DNA of 44,699 nucleotides, from NCBI GenBank assembly GCA_013140495.1, contig JABFSR010000015.1, forward strand, positions 75,210 through 119,908, given 5' to 3'. Numbering within the stretch: the stretch's first letter is position 1; each line of letters starts with the position of its first letter. Below, piece after piece: positions 40,372-44,699 of this stretch. The DNA comes from Verrucomicrobiota bacterium (lineage in GTDB: Bacteria; Verrucomicrobiota; Verrucomicrobiia; Limisphaerales; JADLHS01). The notes under the pieces are model-generated. The model searched no databases and had not been told where the DNA came from. It saw nothing but the letters and a program-made list of their open reading frames with translations. A program made the translations under genes and the position numbers.

Positions 40372-42624
40372 TCATGGCAACACTTGAATCCGATAGAAGC
40401 GTGGTGAGCTGACCAGATTCGAAAGATTGAGCGAGTTCATGACGGCAGTAGGTGGTGGGTTGGTAAAAATGGATGTCCATGGCCCGCTCAAGTTGCTGGA
40501 TTGCTGGACAACTTGGCGCGCTGTTTGTCCGCCTATCCAACGCAGTGTCAGATTGCCAACTGTTGATTGGATTTCCGTAAACTTCAGAACAGAACCAGTC
40601 AAATTGGGATTTGTACCGGCTGCTTGTTCCTGCAAATTGCTTGCGCCGTCCAGATCGTCGTCGTCGTTGGCAACAGCAATAAGCGGGTCGCCAAAGTACT
40701 GTTGTTCCCAGCCGTTGAGCAACCCGTCACCGTCCGAATCCAGATCGGGATGGGCCTGCCGCGATAGAATCAACACACTGTACGGCCCGATGGCAATTTC
40801 ACCGCTGCCGCCGGTGACGTTGACCACGGAACTGCCGTAGTTGCCGAAGTCGCTGCCGTATCTCGTCCAGTCTGAATTGAAGTTCACGTACCATTTGCCG
40901 CTCACCGGCCAGGTGTTGATAATGTAGCTCGGGATGCTGTTGGCGGTGAAGTTCATGATCACCATCACCTGATCGTTCGCGCCGGCGCCCCAGCGATGGA
41001 ACGCGAGCAATTTCCACGGCGCATCATTGCGAACGACGTGGCTGGTCACGTTTGGACCAGTCAGGCCCAGGCTCACACCGTCAAGGTTGCGGCGCAAATG
41101 AGTGAGGTCGCGGTAGAAATTAACGACGTTCGAGTACGTGATCGTGCGCGACCAATCAAGCGGGCTGTTGTCAGCGAACTGCTGGGTGGCAAGCATCTCC
41201 TGGCCCATGAAGAGCATGGGAGTGGCGGGCATGGTCATGGTCACGGCAGCAGCGAGCATCGAACGTTTGCGGGCGAAGTAGCCGGTCGGATCGGCTGATT
41301 GAATGCGCGTGGGCAGACGTTGCGCACCCGAACCGTTGAGATTGCCAACCAGATCGTGCGTTTCGGTATAGGCCACGCGGAAAAAGCCATTCCCGTTCAT
41401 GGCGTTCCAAAGCGTGTTCATGTTGCGGTTGGAGTCATTGCTCTCGACAACTTGCCCGATCAACACATCGCCGAATCCGCGATCCCATTCTCCGTGGAAT
41501 CCCTGACCAAACGCCTCATCTTCGGCGATGCTGATGACTCCGGGGCGATTGGCGCGAATCTCCGTGTTGTTGATGTATTGAATGAGCGAGTCGGCTTCGG
41601 GAATGTTGACGTGCCCCGGATCGTAATAGCGCATGGCACCGACGGCGTCCCAGCGAAAGCCATCAACGTGATACTCGTCCATCCACATTTTGAAGTTGTC
41701 TATGATGTAGGAACGGACGCCTTCGCTGGCGTAGTTGGGCCGATCGCCCCACGGCGTGCAACAGATGCCGGCGTTCGTGTTAAAATAAAAACGGTTCGCG
41801 GGACCGATGTCGAAACCGTAAAGCTCCAGATCGTTTGGACCGTAATGATTGTGGACCAGGTCGAGCAACACTCGAATGCCGCGCGTGTGCGCCTCGCGAA
41901 CGAACGTCTTCAAGCCATCCGGCCCGCCGTAACCGCTGTTCTCCACCGCGTAAGGATCAGCCAGGTTGTAGCCCCAACTGTATTCGGTGGGAAATTCTGC
42001 TATCGGAAGCAACTCGACCGCGTTGATGCCCAGCGAGGCGAGGTGATCGAGCTTCGCCACTGCGTTAGCGAATTTACCCGGCCCGCCGGACGATGGCGTG
42101 GGATCATAAAACGCACCGATGTGCATTTCGTAGATGACGAGATTTGAGGAACTCACCGGCAGCCGCGTATCGCCCAGCCAGTTGAAGGCGTTGGGATCAT
42201 AGACGATGGAGTTCGCGTTGGGACTGTCGTAACCGCTTTGGGTCACAGCCCGGCTGCGCGGGTCTTTCCACCAGTAAGTGCCGTTGACGAAATACTTGTA
42301 CTGGCTGCCGTTCGGCACGTTCGATACATCCACCGACCAGATGTCCGTTGCGCCCTCTTCCGTCATGGCCGTGCTGCCCCAGCCATTGAACGAACCACGC
42401 ACTGCCACGCTGGTGGCGTGCGGCGACCAGACGCGAAAAGTAACGCCCGTCCCAAGCGCGTCGGCATAAGGCGTCGCGCCCATGCCGGGACGCGCGGATT
42501 GCGCCTGGACGGCCAGAGCGATAAACAACGGGAGCAACGGCAACAGCCATGCAACACATCGAAACTGGGATTTCCATCGGACGACCGTGCCCAAAGAAAT
42601 GAAAAGCAACTTGGATTGATTCAC
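40372..42624 (-). CDS. Secreted GH13 alpha-glucan enzyme (amylase/branching-enzyme-like)
   Basis: A 750-aa secreted enzyme with a long signal (WLLPLLPLFIALAVQAQ before SARPG). A CBM48-like beta-sandwich follows at about 50-130 (VTFRVWSPHATSVAVRGSFN), then the GH13 barrel. Conserved region I is LLDLVHNHYGP, the nucleophile Asp326 is in GFRWDAVGAM, the acid/base Glu368 is in ISIAEDEAF, and the third acid Asp424 is in TETHDLVGN. The architecture resembles branching enzymes, but export suggests breakdown of starch- or glycogen-like glucans. The C-terminus has an Asp-rich calcium motif (DLDSDGDGLLNGWEQQYF) and ends in the same module as the giant protein (VVQQSSNLSGPWTSI... RFYRIQ). Whether it hydrolyses or transfers is not decidable here. 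Confidence 0.9.
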   Translation of the reverse strand: MNQSKLLFISLGTVVRWKSQFRCVAWLLPLLPLFIALAVQAQSARPGMGATPYADALGTGVTFRVWSPHATSVAVRGSFNGWGSTAMTEEGATDIWSVDVSNVPNGSQYKYFVNGTYWWKDPRSRAVTQSGYDSPNANSIVYDPNAFNWLGDTRLPVSSSNLVIYEMHIGAFYDPTPSSGGPGKFANAVAKLDHLASLGINAVELLPIAEFPTEYSWGYNLADPYAVENSGYGGPDGLKTFVREAHTRGIRVLLDLVHNHYGPNDLELYGFDIGPANRFYFNTNAGICCTPWGDRPNYASEGVRSYIIDNFKMWMDEYHVDGFRWDAVGAMRYYDPGHVNIPEADSLIQYINNTEIRANRPGVISIAEDEAFGQGFHGEWDRGFGDVLIGQVVESNDSNRNMNTLWNAMNGNGFFRVAYTETHDLVGNLNGSGAQRLPTRIQSADPTGYFARKRSMLAAAVTMTMPATPMLFMGQEMLATQQFADNSPLDWSRTITYSNVVNFYRDLTHLRRNLDGVSLGLTGPNVTSHVVRNDAPWKLLAFHRWGAGANDQVMVIMNFTANSIPSYIINTWPVSGKWYVNFNSDWTRYGSDFGNYGSSVVNVTGGSGEIAIGPYSVLILSRQAHPDLDSDGDGLLNGWEQQYFGDPLIAVANDDDDLDGASNLQEQAAGTNPNLTGSVLKFTEIQSTVGNLTLRWIGGQTARQVVQQSSNLSGPWTSIFTNPPPTAVMNSLNLSNLVSSPRFYRIQVLP

Positions 42625-42908
42625 GAATAATACTTTGGATGACTAAGCCGGTTTGATCAACAGCACAAGCAGTCATGGCCGCCGCATGTTTGTGCGGCAA
42701 AGAGCTAGACCGAAACGATTCAGTTGAAAGGCAGCGCGGTGGCGCTGGTAGCTGCGACCCACATGATTGAATGGTTGGCTTGAGAACCAAGGCTGACGAA
42801 ACAGCGGCAATAGAGAGTCAGTATTTGTCAAGAAATGCGATGGAGTTTCTCTTGCATGAGCTTGAAAACGGCGTTGTGATGTAGTTGTTGTAGCAGGAAG
42901 TGCGTGTT

Positions 42909-43664
42909 ATGAAACAGACTCTGCTTCTTGGGACGGCTGCGGTGCTGGTTGCGGCGGCGGCAGTGGCCCAACTGCACATTACCTCCCTCACCCGTAACGG
43001 CGAACTCGCTTGGACCAATCCTCCCGTCGCTCGGGGTTTCTACAACATTGAATCGGCTGATGCGCCCGTCGGGCCCTGGAGATCCTCGTCCACGGTGGCT
43101 GATTTGGATTGGTCTTCCTCCAACCGTCTCATTGCCCAGGTGCCGCTGACCAACGCGCAGGCGTATTATCGCGTGGCTTGGGAACGACCGGATCCTGTCG
43201 GTGTGTGGGACTATCGCGGTTACGACTCGGCAGGGACACTCGTTGTCACGGGGCAACTCGCCATCGGCTCGATGACGCTCCAGTCGAGCAATCCGCCGGT
43301 GGTCTATAACGTCCGCGGCTCATGGAATCTGGGATACGCCGGCCCATCCACCAACCAACTCTGGTGGCTCGGGCCGCAGATACCCCAGAACATGTTGCCA
43401 ACGCCCGGCGGTACGAATTTGGGTGGTACAGTGGAGCTTCATAACGCCACACTGCGACTCGTCTGGCCCACCAATATCTATGACATCAACATTCAACTTT
43501 TGAACACGCTGCTCGGGCCAAACACTTACACTGGAATCTGGGTATATGCCACTTGGGTGGGACCTCAGGGCGGCCCCTTTGGCGCGACGAGAGTCACGCC
43601 TCCCACGGATTTCAATCCAACACTGCTGTCTGAACCTAAAAGCGAGAGAGGAGAAACGCCCTAA
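42909..43664 (+). CDS. Exported protein with VEYTTNL-type module, function unknown
   Basis: A 251-aa protein. The signal peptide is QTLLLGTAAVLVAAAAVAQ before LHITS. The N-terminal part (about 25-95) resembles the module at the C-termini of the giant and GH13 proteins: FYNIESADAPVGPWRSSSTV ... AYYRVAW. The rest is a beta-rich stretch (GVWDYRGYDSAGTLVVTGQL, later NTYTGIWVYATWVGPQGGPF) that I cannot assign. ATG 42909 is preceded by AGGAAG 8 bases upstream; GTG 42900 is an alternative. It probably shares a transcript with the PEP-CTERM gene 8 bases further on. The 284 bases before it (42625-42908) hold no gene and only a weak CCGCA/TGCGG hairpin. Confidence 0.75.
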   Translation: MKQTLLLGTAAVLVAAAAVAQLHITSLTRNGELAWTNPPVARGFYNIESADAPVGPWRSSSTVADLDWSSSNRLIAQVPLTNAQAYYRVAWERPDPVGVWDYRGYDSAGTLVVTGQLAIGSMTLQSSNPPVVYNVRGSWNLGYAGPSTNQLWWLGPQIPQNMLPTPGGTNLGGTVELHNATLRLVWPTNIYDINIQLLNTLLGPNTYTGIWVYATWVGPQGGPFGATRVTPPTDFNPTLLSEPKSERGETP

Positions 43665-43672
43665 TTACGCTT

Positions 43673-44296
43673 ATGAAAACGATGAATCCAAGCGCAACGC
43701 AAATGCTGGCTATGGTTGCCGTCTTTGCAATTACTTTGACGGCGAGATCTGAATTTGACGGGCCGTATTCGCTCACGCCACCAACACCAGGTTTCTATTC
43801 TGGTGTTCAGTTGTCGTTGTTTACAAATAATTGGAAAGCCTCGTCGGTGAACGCCTCCGTGAACACATCGTTTGCACCATTGAGGCTCGACCTGAGTGTG
43901 CCATCCGGTTCGGTTTTTCCCAACGGGATCGCGTTCAGCACCGTTGCGGTTGCCGATGGAATGGTCAGTTTTGACGCCACCACCGTAAGTCGTGCAGGGC
44001 TGGAAGGTGGATATATCGCTTGGTTTCGTCAATCGGGAACAGTGACGCTTTTGGACCAAGCCGCCGATAATGAAACGCGTCATTTCGACTTTCTGGTTGC
44101 AGCAGGAGATGTGTTCGGATTTCGGCTTGCCTCCGGTAGCGACGTAATCGAACCGGGCGCTCCGCTCTCGCACATTCTAAGGTTGGAGAATTTTTTTGCG
44201 CCAATTCCTGAGCCGACTACATCGCTGCTGCTAGGTGCGGGCGCTGTTTTCTGGCTCGCCGCCTGGCCTCGTAGAGACGGTCGTTCGACATGTTGA
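43673..44296 (+). CDS. PEP-CTERM sorting-domain protein
   Basis: A 207-aa protein with a signal peptide (QMLAMVAVFAITLTARS). A beta-rich central part follows (VSFDATTVSRAGLEGGYIAW, later HFDFLVAAGDVFGF). The C-terminus is PIPEPTTSLLLGAGAVFWLA followed by AWPRRDGRSTC, the Pro-Glu-Pro motif, hydrophobic helix and basic tail recognised by exosortase. The protein should be anchored or released at the outer envelope. No exosortase gene is in the window. The start at ATG 43673 comes 8 bases after the preceding stop. The central domain is unidentified. Confidence 0.85.
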   Translation: MKTMNPSATQMLAMVAVFAITLTARSEFDGPYSLTPPTPGFYSGVQLSLFTNNWKASSVNASVNTSFAPLRLDLSVPSGSVFPNGIAFSTVAVADGMVSFDATTVSRAGLEGGYIAWFRQSGTVTLLDQAADNETRHFDFLVAAGDVFGFRLASGSDVIEPGAPLSHILRLENFFAPIPEPTTSLLLGAGAVFWLAAWPRRDGRSTC

Positions 44297-44385
44297 AAAC
44301 CAAGAGTACGGACGCAGATTACACTTTGCCGACTACTTCAAAGTTGCTCGATCATGCGAAAAACTAGATTCGAGTATCACGCACC

Positions 44386-44699
44386 TCAAGCGTGCTGCTG
44401 AATCAGGTAATTGCGAAACGCATCGTAATCCGCTTTCATCGAATCGTATTGCTCGGGCAATCGGATCATCGCCGCCATCGCAGGCGGAACGTCGGGCGAC
44501 CAGCCAAATGCCTTCTCGATTTCCTCGGGAAACTTCGCCGGATTGGCGGTTTCGATGATTACGGCGGGCAACCCGTCGAGTGATTCGGTTTGCAGCCAGT
44601 CTTGAAAACCTTGCCACGCCACTGCGCCGTGAGGTTCAAGCAATGACTGATACTTCTTCCAATAATCCAAAAATGCCTCGCGTGTGCGTTCGTCGGACA
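44386..44699 (-). CDS. thrC: Threonine synthase (partial, C-terminal part only)
   Basis: The C-terminal 104 codons of threonine synthase, which makes threonine from O-phosphohomoserine with pyridoxal phosphate. The segment TREAFLDYWKKYQSLLEPHG leads to GAVAWQGF and the family signature ETANPAKFPEEIEKAFGW, then MAAMIRLPEQYDSMKADYDA and the end IQQHA. The N-terminal catalytic portion lies beyond the window edge. The convergent PEP-CTERM gene ends 89 bases away. Confidence 0.92.
   Translation of the reverse strand, partial: SDERTREAFLDYWKKYQSLLEPHGAVAWQGFQDWLQTESLDGLPAVIIETANPAKFPEEIEKAFGWSPDVPPAMAAMIRLPEQYDSMKADYDAFRNYLIQQHA

Noticed and set aside
41299..42147. 282-codon frame antisense to the GH13 gene
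   Set aside because: The opposite strand carries all three GH13 catalytic residues in frame; this one has no features.

Overview
The window is a chromosomal segment that looks like a member of the Verrucomicrobiota, most likely a soil or freshwater lineage near Pedosphaera/Limisphaerales. This is inferred from content, not from a marker gene. The clues are several Tat-exported Gfo/Idh/MocA oxidoreductases, secreted proteins with long arrays of 'SYQWRKAG'-type Ig-like domains, a PEP-CTERM protein, a recurring secreted 'VEYTTNL...FYRV' module, and start codons that mostly lack a clear Shine-Dalgarno sequence and often follow CA-rich leaders. No rRNA, tRNA, CRISPR array, transposase or phage gene was seen. 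No gene-free stretch exceeds about 300 bases.

Layout. 1-716 (-) is a partial AMP nucleosidase. 917-7635 (+) is a secreted sugar-processing cluster: three Tat-signal Gfo/Idh/MocA proteins, a pectate-lyase-like beta-helix protein and a Tat-signal TIM-barrel sugar isomerase. 7751-14195 holds housekeeping and mixed genes: moeA, a proline-rich exported protein, prfC, a secreted esterase-like hydrolase, a second TIM-barrel isomerase and a YbjQ-family protein. 14265-21305 (+) is a lipid-trafficking island: a large MMPL/RND transporter, an unrecognised exported protein full of W/F/Y-P-F/L-Y repeats, then mlaE-mlaF-mlaD, followed by hairpin-rich non-coding DNA and two small exported proteins. 22284-25977 (-) is a tightly overlapping run: a 75-aa protein, a nucleotidyltransferase-like protein, an ABC-2 permease, a DUF983 protein and an RlmI-like rRNA methyltransferase. 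26086-28322 carries a half-length TauE/SafE protein, a small membrane protein, a 119-bp imperfect palindrome and an MscS channel.

28430-33090 has uvrC, with an insertion bounded by heptamer repeats, overlapping tail-to-tail with a CpxA/CpxR-like two-component system. That system is divergent from an EF-hand secreted protein across a CpxR-box-like TTTAC-N6-TTTAC site. 33391-39255 encodes a giant LamG / Ig-array / deacetylase-like / Ig / C-terminal-module protein. The window ends with fabD, a secreted GH13 alpha-glucan enzyme, two exported proteins (one PEP-CTERM) and the 3' end of thrC.

The main themes are extracytoplasmic carbohydrate breakdown (beta-helix lyase, oxidoreductases, isomerases, esterase, GH13, Ig-bearing giant) and envelope maintenance (MMPL, Mla, MscS, Cpx-like signalling). 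Two kinds of repeat stand out: period-7 degenerate tracts, and palindromic elements. Members appear to have entered coding sequence in uvrC and at the 5' end of the rlmI-like gene.
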